64,000 nt of DNA from Orientallactaga sibirica (Eukaryota; Chordata; Mammalia; Rodentia; Dipodidae): NCBI GenBank assembly GCA_036365145.1, contig JAEOAD010000048.1, forward strand, positions 13,564,501 to 13,628,500, read 5' to 3'. Shown in pieces: positions 22,495 to 34,154 of the stretch; position 1 is the first letter of the stretch; each line of letters starts with the position of its first letter. Under the pieces are notes generated by a model. The model saw only the letters and a list, made by a program, of their open reading frames with translations. It searched no databases and was not told the origin of the DNA. A program made the position numbers and the translations under genes.

Positions 22495-22700
22495 TGCCAG
22501 AGAGATGGAGATGGCTGAGCAGTTAAGGCACACTTGCCTGCAAAGCCAAAGGACTCAGGTTCGATTCCCCAGTACCCATGTAAGCCAGATGCACAAGTTG
22601 AAGCATAAATCTGGAGTTTGTAGCCGCTGGAGACCCTGACACACCCATTCTCTCTGTCTGCCTCTCTTCTTACAAATAAATAAATAAAATTTCTAAAAAG
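22495..22700 (+). mobile_element. DIP-type SINE, sense
   Basis: GAGATGGCTGAGCAGTTAAGG, B box GGTTCGATTCCCC, and tail AAATAAATAAATAAAAT. Confidence 0.85.
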
Positions 22701-22713
22701 ATATTATTATTTT

Positions 22714-22797
22714 TGTGATGCTGGAATTGAACATAGGACATCAGACATGTTAGACAAGTATTCCACCACTGAGCTATACTCCCAACCTTCCTTTCCG
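22714..22797 (-). mobile_element. ID-type SINE, antisense
   Basis: GTGATGCTGGAATTGAACATAGG continues to CACTGAGCTATACTCCCAACC, the reverse of an ID body. Confidence 0.75.
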
Positions 22798-22801
22798 TCC
22801 C

Positions 22802-23042
22802 TCTTTTTTTTTCTTTTCTTTTCCTTTTCTTTTTTTTTTGAGAGACAGAGAGAGAGAGATAGAATGGGTGTGCCAGGGGCAGCCGCTGTGAACTCCAAAC
22901 ACGTGCACCCCCTTGTAGGAAAGTGCAGCATTGTGCCCTTGTGTCACTTTGCAACTGGCTAAATGTGGGACCTGGAGATTGGAACCAGCGTTCTTAGGCT
23001 TGGCAGGCAGGTGCCTTAACCGCCAATCCATCTCTCCAGCCC
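22802..23042 (-). mobile_element. DIP-L SINE variant, antisense
   Basis: TTCTTTTCTTTTCC tail side, GAGAGACAGAGAGAGAGA, AAAGTGCAGCATTGTGCCC, and ATCTCTCCAGCCCC. Confidence 0.85.
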
Positions 23043-23049
23043 CTGCCCC

Positions 23050-23196
23050 TCTTTTTTGAGGTAGGGTCTCACTCTAGCCCAGGCTGACCTGGAGCTCACT
23101 CTGTATAGCCCCAGGCTGGCCTTGAACTCTCAAACCCTCTATCTCAGCCTCCAGAGTGCTGGAATCAAAGGTATGTAGGATACCAAGCCCAGCCTC
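23050..23196 (-). mobile_element. B1 SINE, antisense
   Basis: TTTGAGGTAGGGTCTCACTC to GATACCAAGCCCAGCC. The last link in a row of five SINEs packed between 22495 and 23196. Confidence 0.85.
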
Positions 23197-23955
23197 CTCT
23201 TTAGTTTTGATGAAGCAGCCTACACCATCTCCTGGGTCCTGGAAGGGGAAACTAAGTTGGGCTTTGACTTGGCTAAAGGGAGGTTAATAATAGGAGATGT
23301 GAAGATGTAGATGGCACGATGGGCTAGAGCCATAGATGGCAGATGCTGCTGTGTAAGCGGACAGAGTGGGTGCAAGTTGAGGCTACTCAGAAACTGGGGA
23401 AGAGAGATATCAATGCCTACATCCTGGGGCATGGCCCTCCGGGCATGTCTGCGGGACACTGTCCTTCCCCGGCACCCTGGCACCTGTGCAGGGCTTGTTT
23501 TCACCGTGGTCGGTTTCCTATTAATCCACCTGGGTTGTGGCTGGGGCCTAAGTGGATCCTGTGGATGAGGGACTGGGTTGTGTTTACTGAGCCGTGGGAG
23601 CGCATACAAGCATGGCTCAAAGTGTGCCTTTGTTTTTAGGGGAAGCTGTCATTGATCCTTAAGAAGATTGGCCTACACCCTCGCAGGAGGGCAGGGCTCT
23701 GACAATGGCTTTCTCTTAGCTCTGTCCTGGAAACCATGTCCTCCCTCATGCAATCCCTCATCTCATCCTGCTTCTAGCTAAGGCTGTCCTCTTGACGACT
23801 CTGGGCAGGGTCCTTGGGTCCACCCTGAATTCCTGCCAAACTCATTTCCTTCCCTTTTCCCTTCCCCTCATTTCCCTTCTCTTCCCTCCTCTTTCTCCCC
23901 CCGCCGCCTTTCACTTTCCGACTCTTTCCTGCTCCTCTTTCCCTTTCCATGCTAA
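23197..23955. other. unique non-coding sequence, pyrimidine-rich end
   Basis: No gene recognised. 23840-23950 is C/T-rich with TTCCCTTTTCCCTTCCCC-like runs. The overlapping 90-130 residue frames lack family signatures. Confidence 0.4.
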
Positions 23956-23959
23956 TGTT

Positions 23960-24055
23960 GGTTTAGGAGACAGGGTCTTTATATGCAGCTCAGGTGGGCC
24001 TCAAACACTCAGTCCTTGGGCTGGGGTAGCAGGCTTGTGCCACCATGCCCAGCTT
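23960..24055 (-). mobile_element. B1 SINE fragment, antisense, degenerate
   Basis: AGACAGGGTCTTTATATGCA, GGTGGGCCTCAAACACTCAG and TGCCACCATGCCCAGC keep the antisense B1 order with internal loss. Confidence 0.65.
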
Positions 24056-24373
24056 CGCAGGCCCCCTTTCTGGTTCCTGCTCATTTTGGGGGCACCCCTG
24101 CAATGTTTATGTGTGTTTCAAGAGCAGCTCCGCCCTCTCTTATCTCCTCATCGTATCCTCACTTCCTCACCAGCAATGACTGTGTTCTCTACAATGGCAG
24201 ATAGACACCCGGATTCCGGACCAGCACCGCTGTCTACTCAGTAGCTCATTAATGAGATAATTCTTTTGAAATCGTGACAGACCATGTAATTAAGAGCTGA
24301 TTATTCACACATCAAACAATTCCTCACTTAAACCTGAGGATTTCTCTAAGTAGCAGCTCCCCCTGGCTGCCTT

Positions 24374-24375
24374 TA

Positions 24376-24419
<44 letters not shown>

Positions 24420-24424
24420 TGTGT
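24374..24424. repeat. (TC)n(TG)n microsatellite
   Basis: About 14 TC units pass directly into about 11 TG units. Confidence 0.9.
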
Positions 24425-24611
24425 AGCTCATCAGCTGTTTGGCAGAGAGATTTCAGAATGCCAGCCAGGAGTGAGCGCAGTTGAGCAGAATGCTTGCAGA
24501 CTCATGCTGTCTATTCAGAGAAATTCCCCAGGAATGTATGATTTCAAAATCTGTTTAACATTTATATGCCCCATCTCATCTATCTATCTGTGTAACAATT
24601 AATCAGTCAAA

Positions 24612-24720
24612 GATGGGGGTTTCACTTTGTAGCCCAGTCTGACTTGGAACTTTCTATGTACATGCTGACCTTGAACCTATGATGCTCTTGCCTCAGGCAT
24701 GCACCACCACTCCTTGGCTT
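24612..24720 (-). mobile_element. B1 SINE, antisense, degenerate
   Basis: GGGGGTTTCACTTTGTAGCCC, CTGACCTTGAACCTATGATG, and GCACCACCACTCCTTGGC keep the B1 order with a deletion before the last part. Confidence 0.65.
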
Positions 24721-24727
24721 TCATTCA

Positions 24728-24917
24728 TTTAAAAAAAAATTATTTGCAAGGTGAGAGAGAGAGAATAAATGAATTTGGATGTACCAGGGCCTCCAGCTGT
24801 TGCAAAAGAACTCCAGATGCATGTTCCGCTTGCTGGATCTGGCTTTGGGGAACTGAACCCAGGTCATTAAGGTCATTTTCAGGCAAGCACCGTAACTACT
24901 GCACCTTCTCTCCAGCC
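24728..24917 (-). mobile_element. DIP-type SINE, antisense
   Basis: AAGGTGAGAGAGAGAG, CCAGGGCCTCCAGCTGTTGC, and a head side ending CACCTTCTCTCCAGCCC. Confidence 0.8.
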
Positions 24918-24929
24918 CTCTTATTTATT

Positions 24930-25083
24930 TATTTATTTTGCTTTTTCGAGGTAGGGTCTCACTCTAGTCCAGGCTGACCTGGAATTCACTATGTAGTCTT
25001 AGGATGGCCTCGAACTCACGGCAATCTTCCTACCTCTGCCTCCCGAGTGCTGGGATTAAAGGCGTTCACCACCATGCCTGGCA
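24930..25083 (-). mobile_element. B1 SINE, antisense
   Basis: TTCGAGGTAGGGTCTCACTC to CACCACCATGCCTGGC. Flanked by CCCTCTTATTTATTT and CCCTCTCATTTATTT, a nearly perfect target duplication adjoining the previous SINE. Confidence 0.9.
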
Positions 25084-25365
25084 GACCCTCTCATTTATTT
25101 TTAAACAATTCTGTGACCTTTGTCGCCTCACTGGATAAGTGAAGAAGCAAGTTGAGAATGCGGGGTCCCAAGCTCATCCTGGTAGACCCTGGCTGATCAG
25201 AAATTGGCACCAATATCACCCCACCTTTGCCTTCTCGTATTTGTCACCTGAGAGGGTTGTCCTTGTGTCTAATTAACCCTAATCACATTATATCTTGTTG
25301 CCCTGGGGAATCATTACATGTTTCACTGCAAGTTTTGGTAGTGTTAAAATAATTGATTCGCAAGC

Positions 25366-25512
25366 CAGGTGTGGTGGCACACGCTTTTAATCCCAGCACT
25401 CGGGAGGCAGCAGTAGGAGGATCACCATGAGTTCAAGGCCACCCTGAGACTACATAGTGAATTCCTGGTCAGCCTGAGCTAGAATGAGACCCTATCTTGA
25501 AAAATTGAAGAA
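25366..25512 (+). mobile_element. B1 SINE, sense
   Basis: CCAGGTGTGGTGGCACACGC to GACCCTATCTTGAAAAA. Confidence 0.9.
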
Positions 25513-25622
25513 AAAAAATTGACTCATTCCCAACAGAGTGGGGACAGGGACGAGGGATAAGAGGGTACCAACACATGATGTATCTTGTTAATAACAATAA
25601 TAAACATAAAAAAGAAAAAAAA

Positions 25623-25835
25623 GTCTGGAGAGATGGCTTAGCAGTTAAGGAACTTGCCTGTAAAGCCAAAGGACCTCAGTTCAATTCCCCAGGACCCATG
25701 TAAGCCAGATGCACAAGGTGGTGCATGCATCTGGAGTTTGTTTGCAGTGGCTGCAAGCCCTAGTGTGCCCATTCTCTCTCTTTCTATCTCTCTCTGCCTG
25801 TTTGTCTCTCTCAAATAAATTAAAAAAAAAAAGAA
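25623..25835 (+). mobile_element. DIP-type SINE, sense
   Basis: GTCTGGAGAGATGGCTTAGC, B-box region GTTCAATTCCCCAGG, a CT-rich stretch and an AAATAAATTAAAAAAA tail. Confidence 0.85.
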
Positions 25836-25850
25836 ATGAAAAAAAATCGA

Positions 25851-26600
25851 CTCAGATACAATAGGGTTTCAGCCAAGATTCCATTGTGTGTTTACCATAT
25901 ACAGCGATATTTTCCTATGTGAAGTAGAGGGGGCAGTCATCTATAAGGCTTGCTCTGAGTATGAAGTGAGAAGACACATTTACACAGCCTTAGGAGAGAG
26001 CACCTGTGCCCAGTAGGGCTTGATATAAATGCTGGCCTTTACTGATTTTCTTGCCGGTGGGGATTTTATACCTGGTGAAATTCAGGGGCCGTGGTGAGAG
26101 TGTGGAGAAGGACTTGAGTGGAAAAATCAGCTAGTCTGTCTTTCCGTGCCTCCCTTTACTGCCATCCTGGCTCTCCCTTCCTCTTTCTCCCCACTGTTTT
26201 CCTGTCCTCACTGTTTTTTCTCTTTTGGAGTCAGTGAGTGGCTGATTGGGCCCCAGAACCCGAGCATGCTTTACTTTTGTTTGCACATGAACTTTGTGCT
26301 AAGTGAAGACGCTCATGCTCGCTGGCCGAGCTGCCCCCACCCCACCACCGGAAGAACCCCACTTCTCACCGGGTAAAGATGGCCTCTTCCGAAACAGCCA
26401 GACACTGTCACCACCGGAGGACTTTTTCATGACATGGCAATGGGACCCGAACTGCAGAGTTGAAAAACTTGCCTTCTGGGGGCCTCTGCGACGTGGGAAC
26501 CATGGGTGTTAATCTGCAAAGCCAGAAGAACATGGGAGTTGCGTCTCTGTGCATATTATCTTTTTTGTTTTGTTTTTTGGGGTTTGTTTGTTTGTTTTGT
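25851..26600. other. unique non-coding sequence
   Basis: No repeat or gene recognised. Confidence 0.4.
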
Positions 26601-26729
26601 TTTTGTTTTTTGAGGCAGGGCCTCCCTCTCTAGCCCAGGCTGACCTGGAATTCACTATGCAGTCTCAGGGTGGCCTTGAACTCACAGCGGTCCACCTCCC
26701 TCTGCCTCCCGAGTGCACCACCACGCCCT
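26601..26729 (-). mobile_element. B1 SINE, antisense, with TTTG-rich tail
   Basis: TTTTTTGAGGCAGGGCCTCC to GAGTGCACCACCACGCCC. The GGGATTAAAGGCGTG segment is deleted. Confidence 0.85.
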
Positions 26730-27216
26730 CCTCTGTCTTGCAGTTCTCTTTACTTCTTTCTCTGGGGTTTCTCCAGGGATGTGGTGACAAGATCTTGCTC
26801 GTTCATTTGCAGACTTTTTACTTGTACAAGTTATTGGTTTTTTTTTTTTTTTTTTTTTAATTTAAAGAGCAAAAAATTCCAACCCACTCAGTCAAACCCG
26901 TGGAGCGTCTTGTGTGCAGTAAGGCGGTTTTTCCTTCTGGCACTGTGGGTGATTCTAGAGGGGAATGACCTGAGGTTCGGTGGCACTCTTGGCCTCCGCC
27001 TGCTGGCTAACTCCATCCCTTAGTGTGACAGCTGAAGATGTCAGAGGTCTCCTTTCCTGAGAACCATTGCTTCCTCATCCCACCATCCCCCACCCCATCC
27101 CTTGTCCCTTCCTGTTTGAGCCATTATCAGATTTTTTTTTTTTTGTCCACGCACAAGAACACCCTTCGGCAGTCTCTCGTGGTGCCCAGCAGTGAAGGAT
27201 TGCATATCCGTCCCCC

Positions 27217-27346
27217 AGGGTCTCAATGTAGCACTGGCTGACCTGGAACTCACTCTGTAGCCCCAGGCTAGCCTTGAACACATGGTGGTCCTCCTACGTC
27301 AGCCTCCTGAGTGCTGGGGCTACAAGTGCCACCACCACACCTGGCC
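27217..27346 (-). mobile_element. B1 SINE, antisense, 3' part altered
   Basis: CAGGGTCTCAATGTAGCACTGG to CCACCACACCTGGCC. A T-run at 27132-27143 lies upstream, but unrelated sequence separates it from the body. Confidence 0.75.
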
Positions 27347-27399
27347 TTTTTCCCAGATTTTTTTCTAGAGTGTTGAAGGATGAATCATCAAAAATTTAA

Positions 27400-27616
27400 A
27401 AAAATATTTATATTTATTTATTTGACAGAGAGAAAGATGAAAAGAGAGAGGGAGAGATAGAGAGAATAGGCGAGCCAGGGCCTCCAGCCACTGCAAATGA
27501 ACTCCAGACACATGCGCCCCCTTGTATATCTGGCTAACGTGGGTCCTGGGGAATCAAACCTGGGTCCTTGGGCTTTGCAGGCAAATGCCTTAACTGCTAA
27601 GCCATCCCTCCAGCCC
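27400..27616 (-). mobile_element. DIP-type SINE, antisense
   Basis: TTTATTTATTTGACAGAGAG, CCAGGGCCTCCAGCCACTGC, and CCATCCCTCCAGCCC. Confidence 0.85.
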
Positions 27617-28062
27617 TCAATCATCAAATTTTGAGGCAGGTGGACTTGGTACAGAATGGTCTGGAATCATTTTAATCATGGAAGGACTGGGGACAGCATA
27701 CATCTTGCTGTCACTTCCTTCACTACTTTTACTTTAGAGTTTGTAGTTTTTGCCCCAAAGAAGCATTTGATGAGCCACGAAGGTCTATATAGACTGTATG
27801 GTCCCTGAAAGAGCTTTTACATTTAAGTTTATATTGGTGCCTTCAGGAGTGAATAGGCACTGGTGCAGGTCCCTAGTAAGGGTGGGCCAGGAGAGATGTT
27901 GGAATTAGGAGAAGGCCACGAATGATAACTTTGTGAGGTAATGTGCATGTTTTCAGATTAGTGGCTTCACGATGTCTATATACTTTGGATTGCGCTGCAT
28001 GCAGCAAATACATACGTATTTCACTGGTTGGTGTGGGGCAAAGTTAAAAATAAATTAGAACT
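27617..28062. other. unique non-coding sequence
   Basis: No repeat or gene recognised. Confidence 0.4.
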
Positions 28063-28063
28063 A

Positions 28064-28260
28064 GGGCTGGAGAGATGGGTTAGTGGTTAAGATGTTTGCC
28101 TGCAAAGCCAAAGGATCCCGGTTCGATTCTCCAGGACCCACATAATCCAGATGCACAAGGAGATGCATGCATTTGGAGTTTGTTTGCTGTGACTGGAGGC
28201 CCTGGCACACCCATTCTCTCTCCCTCTCTCTCTCTCTGCTTTTTTTCTTTCTCTCTCTTC

Positions 28261-28296
<36 letters not shown>

Positions 28297-28300
28297 ATTT
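28064..28300 (+). mobile_element. DIP-type SINE, sense, with long (AAAT)n tail
   Basis: GGGCTGGAGAGATGGGTTAG, B box GGTTCGATTCTCC, a CT-rich run, and about nine AAAT units at 28262-28300. Confidence 0.9.
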
Positions 28301-28549
28301 AAAATTCTAAGTAGAAACATTCTCAAGTGGACACTGAAATCCATTTTGTGAGTTTGTCTGTAGAGCCACAGTGGTGGCAGCAGAAACCCAGTCTTCAAGC
28401 ACGGGCACATTATCACAGAAAAACTGCTGAGTGGGGCCGCACGGAAGTCAGGAACGTCACATGGAAGAGTGTTGACTCCTGTTTGTCCTTGTCTCTCCCA
28501 TTTGAGTGCGACATTTCAACTGACAGAGTGGATAGATCTAGGATGCAGT

Positions 28550-28858
28550 GTGTGTGGTTCAGCTTTCTGCTACTGTAACAGAATACCTGAGACAATACAC
28601 TTATAATGAGGACAGATCTAGGTTGGCTTATCGCATTAGAGGTTCTAGGCCACAGTTGGTAACTCTGTTTCGCAGGGCCCGTGGAGAAGCAGCACATAGT
28701 AAGAAGCAGGAACATGTGAGAAACTCAACTGCTCTCGTGGCTAAAAACAAAAGATAGTGGAAAGGGCTAGATGGTGTCCCCACCCTACCTCCAAGGATGT
28801 GCCCTTTTCATCTTAGATTCCCTCACCTCCCAGTAGCCCCTGGGCTAAGAAACAGGCT
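28550..28858 (-). mobile_element. MaLR-type LTR, antisense, old
   Basis: TTTCTGCTACTGTAACAGAATACCTGAGACAA, followed by a GGACAGATCTAGGTTGGC motif, is the reverse of the LTR end of MLT1/MaLR elements. The rest is diverged and no internal genes are present. Confidence 0.5.
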
Positions 28859-28894
28859 TTTTTTTTTTTTCCACATTGGCTTTTGGAGTGCATT

Positions 28895-29111
28895 TTTAAA
28901 AATTTTTATTTATTTGAGAGAGAGAGGGAAAGAAACAGAGAAGGGAGAGAGATAGAGAGAATGGGCGCGCCAGAGCCTTCAGCCACTGCAATCAAACTCC
29001 AGGTGCATGTGCCACCTTGTGCATCTTGTTTACATGGGTCCTGAGGAGCTGATCCTGGGTCCTTTGGCTTTGCAGGCAAGCGCCTTAACGCTAAGTCATT
29101 TCTCCAGCTCT
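28895..29111 (-). mobile_element. DIP-type SINE, antisense
   Basis: TTTTATTTATTTGAGAGAGA, AGCCTTCAGCCACTGC, and a head side TCATTTCTCCAGCTC. Flanks GGAGTGCATTT and GGGGTACATTT look like an aged target duplication. Confidence 0.85.
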
Positions 29112-29557
29112 GGGGTACATTTAAGATGGCTAATATAGCACTGTGCTTCAAGCCCTGCTGAAGGACAGAAGGGATTCCTCTCAAGTTCTGTGGTCCAGCA
29201 AACCCTTTAGCATGGCCAACTTGTAGCAGGTCTTCAAGCGTCGCCTTGGGAAGGTCAGTTGTTGGCACAGTTCCTGTGTGCTGATGCTGCAGGACTGCGA
29301 TGGGGAAGGGCAGTAATTCTTCAGAATGTGAGGTACGTGGAGGGAGAGCTCTGTCCCTCAGTCCATGTACTTGCTTGTGGCCACAGGGCATGAGTGAACC
29401 TTCCGCAGGTACTGTGTCATCCTCTTGTTTTGAGGTGGTATCCCAGTGGTGCAACATCAGCTCCACAGCACAGGGATTTTGGTCTGGTGAGCCCACCACG
29501 TGGTCTCTGCTTCTTAATCCACATTGGGCATTTCTGTGGAATGAAGAACAGTGTAAA
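29112..29557. other. unique non-coding sequence
   Basis: Nothing recognised. A 197-residue minus frame (28906-29499) spans this and the adjacent SINE and is not a gene. Confidence 0.4.
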
Positions 29558-29765
29558 GGGCTGGAGCGATGACTCAGCCATTAAGGCACTTGCCTGCAAT
29601 GCCTAACGACCTGGGCTTGATTTCCCAGTACCCCTGTAAAGCCGGATGCACAAAGTGGTGCATGTATCTCCAGTCTGTTTGCAGTGGCTCTTAGAGGCCC
29701 TGGCATGCCCATTCATTTTCTCTCTTTCTTTCGTTCTTTCTCTCTCTTCTTGCAAAATAAAAAAC
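29558..29765 (+). mobile_element. DIP-type SINE, sense
   Basis: GGGCTGGAGCGATGACTCAG, a diverged B box (GGCTTGATTTCCC), TGCAAAATAAAAAACAC tail. Confidence 0.8.
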
Positions 29766-30693
29766 ACAAGAAGTATTTGTAAGAACAAAGGTGCTACATT
29801 AAAACAACAACAACAAAAGGAACGGTGTGAAACTTCACTCACAGGCAGAGCAGCTCCGGAAGCTGCCGGGGAGTCAGGCATCATGGTGAATAAATCAGAA
29901 GATGGCCTCTTGGAGTTCTGTCTCTACTTGGTGGAAAGATTTACAAGGTGATCAGTGGAACACATTTGCTAATGTTTCCAGTGCTTTCTATGCTTATATT
30001 TTCTCTGGTTATGCCAGCTGTTATTGATCAAATACAGTGGCACTGATGGTCACTTTCACAGGCCTCTTTGCTCCTGGAAGCCTGGGAAAGGTGGTGTGGG
30101 AATGCCGCTTGCTATATTCGAGACATAAATGAAATTGAATTCTTTGGGTATTAGCTATATGGCATTTTCATTATTTTGCATTTAACAAAGGGATTTTTTT
30201 AATCTGGAAAATTAGAATGATTCAGAACATTCTTGGATTAAGGAAAAGCAGACTTAATAAATTTATGCACTATGCATTCCAGTGCCACTAATCTGGGTGT
30301 CTTTTCTCTGACTGAAGTTTAGTCTTAACTACTTTTTGTACTGGGACAGGAAAGTGTGGCTGGGGCAAGACTCCGTCTAGCAGACTGCTTAGTTCATGTC
30401 TAACAAGGCAGGGGAGCTGCGTCCAGATGTCCAGCTTGCATTAAGTTTAGTGGTGATCATTTTTTTTTGGCAACCCTTTAAGTACTGGTTCTCAAACTGT
30501 TTGATGTGAAAACCCCTCACATTTTCTAAAACCCTGCTGATGGTTGCATAGGGATTTTGCTTTTGTGGGTCGTGTCTAGTAATGCTTACCTCCCAGGAAT
30601 TAAAATTAGGAGCAACTGCACTGGTTCCCTAAAATAACAGTAATATACCCAATTTAAGTTAATATAAGTAACATTTTAATAAAAATATCAATT
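29766..30693. other. unique non-coding sequence, AT-rich
   Basis: About 0.9 kb without SINEs. Nothing recognised. Confidence 0.45.
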
Positions 30694-30697
30694 TTCC

Positions 30698-30919
30698 TTT
30701 TTATAAATATTTTATTTATTGTTTATTATTTATTTACAAGGAGAGAGAGAGAGAGAGAGAATGAGCATATGTCAGGGCCTCTTGCCATTCACTGCAAACA
30801 TACTCCAGACACAAGCATTACTTTGCGCATCTGGCTTTATGTGGGTACTGGGGAATTGAACCTGAGCTATCAGGCTTTGCAGGAAAGTGCCTTCAACTTC
30901 TGAGGCACCTCTCCAGCCC
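30698..30919 (-). mobile_element. DIP-type SINE, antisense
   Basis: TTTATTATTTATTTACAAGG, a (GA)n run, and a head side CTCTCCAGCCCC. Flanks TCAATTTTCC and ACAATTTTCC form an imperfect target duplication. Confidence 0.85.
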
Positions 30920-31570
30920 CCCTAGATAACAATTTTCCAAAGGAAGTAAGTCCAACGAGGAAGACTGGCATTGGTTTATATTATTTACAGATCTTAATTG
31001 ATGGCACAGATTCTTGTGTGTGCTTCTGCATTCAGTGCTGACCGCATGGCCTTCCAGGTATGGACATGGAAAAGGAGGACTATATAGTAAGTCTGGCTTC
31101 TTGTATTCCCCATCCCCACCACCCTCTTTAGCTGGCACTCAGTACATCTTTGTGAATGAAGAGTCATGTCCTTGAGGACCACTGTGATGACATGGCCCGC
31201 CAAGGCAATCTCCCTCTTCGGGCTAGCTCGTGAACCCTTTCTTTCCTTTTGCAGCCTGAGCGTTCCAGTGTGAGTGACCTGCCATTTCCACAGGTCACAT
31301 ATACGAGTGGGGGGCTTATTGTGTCTGTCACTCAAGCCTCCTCATCTTCGAGGTCATTCCTACCTAGTTTCTGGAACATTCCTTTCCTCCTTTTCTGTGT
31401 TTGGTAAACTCAGCATCAGCTCAGTGCAGAAGCAGTGCCTGGGCCTCCAGCTGTTACTTTGTGGTCTTCTCCCAAGACAGAGGCTGACACGTGACACCCC
31501 ACCTTGGTGCTGGGCTCTGAGCTGACTTCACTAACCTTGTCATAGCGGTGCACTGACAGTTGGGGGTAGT
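30920..31570. other. unique non-coding sequence
   Basis: No repeat or gene recognised. Confidence 0.4.
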
Positions 31571-31574
31571 TTTT

Positions 31575-31793
31575 AAAAATATTTTAAAATATATTTTATT
31601 TATTTATTCATTTATTTATTTATTTATTTGAGAGAGAGAGAATGGTTGTGCCAGGGCCTCCAGCCACTGCAAATGAACTCCAGATGCATGCTCCACCTTG
31701 TGCATCTGGTTTACATGGGTCCTGGAGAATTGAACCAGGATCCTTTGGCTTTGCAGGCAAACACCTTAACCGCTAAGCCACTTCTCCAGCCAC
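31575..31793 (-). mobile_element. DIP-type SINE, antisense
   Basis: (TTTA)n tail side, GAGAGAGAGAATGG, GAATTGAACCAGGATCC, and CACTTCTCCAGCC. Confidence 0.85.
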
Positions 31794-32204
31794 AGTTGGG
31801 GAGATTTGATCATTGGCTGCTTCAAGATACTGTTGAGTTAGTGCTCAGTTTCTCTCGGTGTGACCATGGCATCACCATTGCCATTCTGAGGAGTTACTGG
31901 AATGTTTAGACCATATGGCAGTGATCATACATACCTGGCTCATTCGGAAAGAAGGCTATTATGGCAAAGTGTTAAGTATTGATAAGATAAATATAGATGG
32001 AGATCTTCATTCAGCTTTCCTGTCGGCTGCTTGGGCATTTTCAAAATAAAAGCTGGGAAGGAATGAAATATTACCAGAGGTCTGGAGGAGAGCCTGTGAC
32101 CCACCACCACTGCTGACACGCAAACTGGGATGCAGAGATTGGTAGAGGAGATGGTTGTGTTCAAGTCCAGTCTTAGGAAAATGAGGGAACAACTAAACAC
32201 CTTA
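31794..32204. other. unique non-coding sequence
   Basis: No repeat or gene recognised; ends in an A-run at 32205-32223. Confidence 0.4.
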
Positions 32205-32232
32205 CAAAAAAAAAAAAAAAAAAGCCTTTCCT

Positions 32233-32423
32233 GGGCTGGACAGATGGCTTAGCGGTTACGGCACTTGCCTCAAAGCCAAAGGTCCCAGGTTTGATTCCCC
32301 AGGACCCACGTAAGTCAGATGCGCAAGGTGGCGCATGCATCTGGAGTTCATTTGCAGCATCTGGAGTCCCTTGTGCATGCATTCTCTCTCTCCATATATA
32401 TATCTCCACCTCCCCCTTTAAAA

Positions 32424-32470
<47 letters not shown>

Positions 32471-32472
32471 AG
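32233..32472 (+). mobile_element. DIP-type SINE, sense, with long (AAAT)n tail
   Basis: GGGCTGGACAGATGGCTTAG, B box GGTTTGATTCCCC, and about 13 AAAT units at 32422-32471. AAAGCCTTT before and after is the likely target duplication. Confidence 0.9.
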
Positions 32473-33061
32473 ATTTTGAGAAAGCCTTTGTTACTTTCAA
32501 AAGGAGAAATGGTCTCAAGAGTTGTTATGGGATGATGGGTTGAAGATTCTTGTACTTGAGAAGTTCTCTGGAGGATTTGTTCTGCATTACCCTTTGGAAT
32601 TCCCCTTCAGGCTAGCACTACTTTTGCAAGTGAATGCTCGTGATAGCAAAGCCAGGGGTTATTACTTGAATGTGTGTCCTGGAAACTCCCCCAACCCCAT
32701 GGAGAAAGGATTAAGCTGGTTCAGAACTTAGACAAAAGGAAGATGAGTGTGACAAGGCTTTGTGTCACACATCAGATACAAGCCAAGGGAGGGCTACATC
32801 TCGTCTTCCCAGTAAGTCATCCCTCCTTTACAAAGTTACTTTGATTTTCTATTTAATTTCTAGTCTTGTTCTGTCCAAGAGCAATAAGGAGTGGCCATCC
32901 AGAAGGTACTGGAGGGGACAGGACAGGTTTCCCGTTGCTGAGAACTTGGCTGTCGGCAGTGGAAGTTACTGAACTCTAGCTGCTCCCTAGAACGATCAAT
33001 CACGTGACCCCTCTGGGCTCACCCTGGATGCAGACCACACTCAGGCAGCTTTGTTAAAGTT
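32473..33061. other. unique non-coding sequence
   Basis: No repeat or gene recognised. Confidence 0.4.
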
Positions 33062-33063
33062 GT

Positions 33064-33235
33064 GCCAGGCGTGGTGGCGCACGCCTTTAATCCCAGCACT
33101 CGGGAGGCAGAGGTAGGAGGATCGCCATGAGTTCAAGGCCACCCTGAGACTACATAGTGAATTCCAGGTCAGCCTGGGCTAGAGCAAGACCCTACCTTGA
33201 AAAAAAAAAAAAAAAAAAAATAATAAAAAAATAAA
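33064..33235 (+). mobile_element. B1 SINE, sense, near consensus
   Basis: GCCAGGCGTGGTGGCGCACG to GACCCTACCTTG followed by an A-run of about 21. The duplicated CACCCTGAGACTACATAGTG / CAGCCTGGGCTAGAG segment is clear. Confidence 0.95.
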
Positions 33236-33247
33236 AATTCCTAAACT

Positions 33248-33382
33248 CGCTGGGCATGGTGGCACACGCCTTTAATCCCAGCACTCGGGAGGCAGAGGTA
33301 GGAGGATCGCTGTGAGTTTGAGACCAGCCTGAGACTACATAGGTCAGCCTGGACTAGAGCCAGACCCTACCTCAAAAACCAA
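33248..33382 (+). mobile_element. B1 SINE, sense
   Basis: GCTGGGCATGGTGGCACACG to GACCCTACCTCAAAAACC, directly after the previous B1 in tandem. TGAATTCC is deleted in the middle. Confidence 0.9.
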
Positions 33383-33432
33383 AACGAGTGCACACCTCTG
33401 TGCAAGTATGTGTGGTTAGGTTTAAAGTGGAC

Positions 33433-33462
<30 letters not shown>
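33433..33462. repeat. poly-A tract
   Basis: About 30 consecutive A after AGTGGAC, with no recognisable retroposon body next to it. Confidence 0.85.
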
Positions 33463-33463
<1 letters not shown>

Positions 33464-34141
33464 ACTTTGTGAGCCCAATATCTGGGAGGGTTTTCTCAGC
33501 ACACCTTCAGGCTGCAGTCACACACATCAGGCTGCCAGCTTTGGTTCCTGGTACTGCAGCCTTGCTCGAGACACCAGATCCTGCTTTCGCCCTCACACTG
33601 CTGGTGTTACCGGAAGGTGTCCCCTTTGCCCTTGTGTCAGGTAGGACACGAGAGAGAATGACGTCACCACTGGCCAGTGGCGTGAAGTCAAGTGCAGTGT
33701 AACTAAAGAAACCAGCCAAGGCCTTCTGTCCCTGTTGTCCTCATTCCTTAGTATCGGTGACACGAGATGGAGAACCCCCAGAGGGGGCCTCAGTTTGTGT
33801 GATTGGACACCCTTATGCCATCCTTTTCTTTGTGGAGGTGAAGACTGGACCCTGGGTGGAAGCTCACCTGGTCTGGCCTCTCATCTTTCCTGCCTGATGC
33901 CATCCTGTGGGACCCCCATGCACACTCTCTTTAGTTGGGGTACCTTGCCTGTTCCAGGGCTGAGCAAGGCTCTGGACTCAGAGAGAGCTAACTGTCCTGA
34001 CATTCCTCCTTTGCTTTCAAGGGGTCTGAATCCCCAGCGGTCTCCTGAGACATCTTGGCTCCCAGGCCCCAGCTGCCCTCCGTGAGAAGCCGTCTGGTCT
34101 GCACATCCTCTTCCAGGGACGGTCCCTCAGCACGCAGCAGG
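33463..34141. other. unique non-coding sequence
   Basis: No repeat or gene recognised. The 116-residue frame from 33735 has no family signature. Confidence 0.4.
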
Positions 34142-34154
34142 TGAATTTTGCTTT

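Noticed and set aside
28906..29499. 197-residue frame on the minus strand, the longest in the window
   Set aside because: About a third of it is DIP-type SINE (the peptide RRLPAKPKDPGS is the translated SINE body seen in many frames); the rest has no family match.
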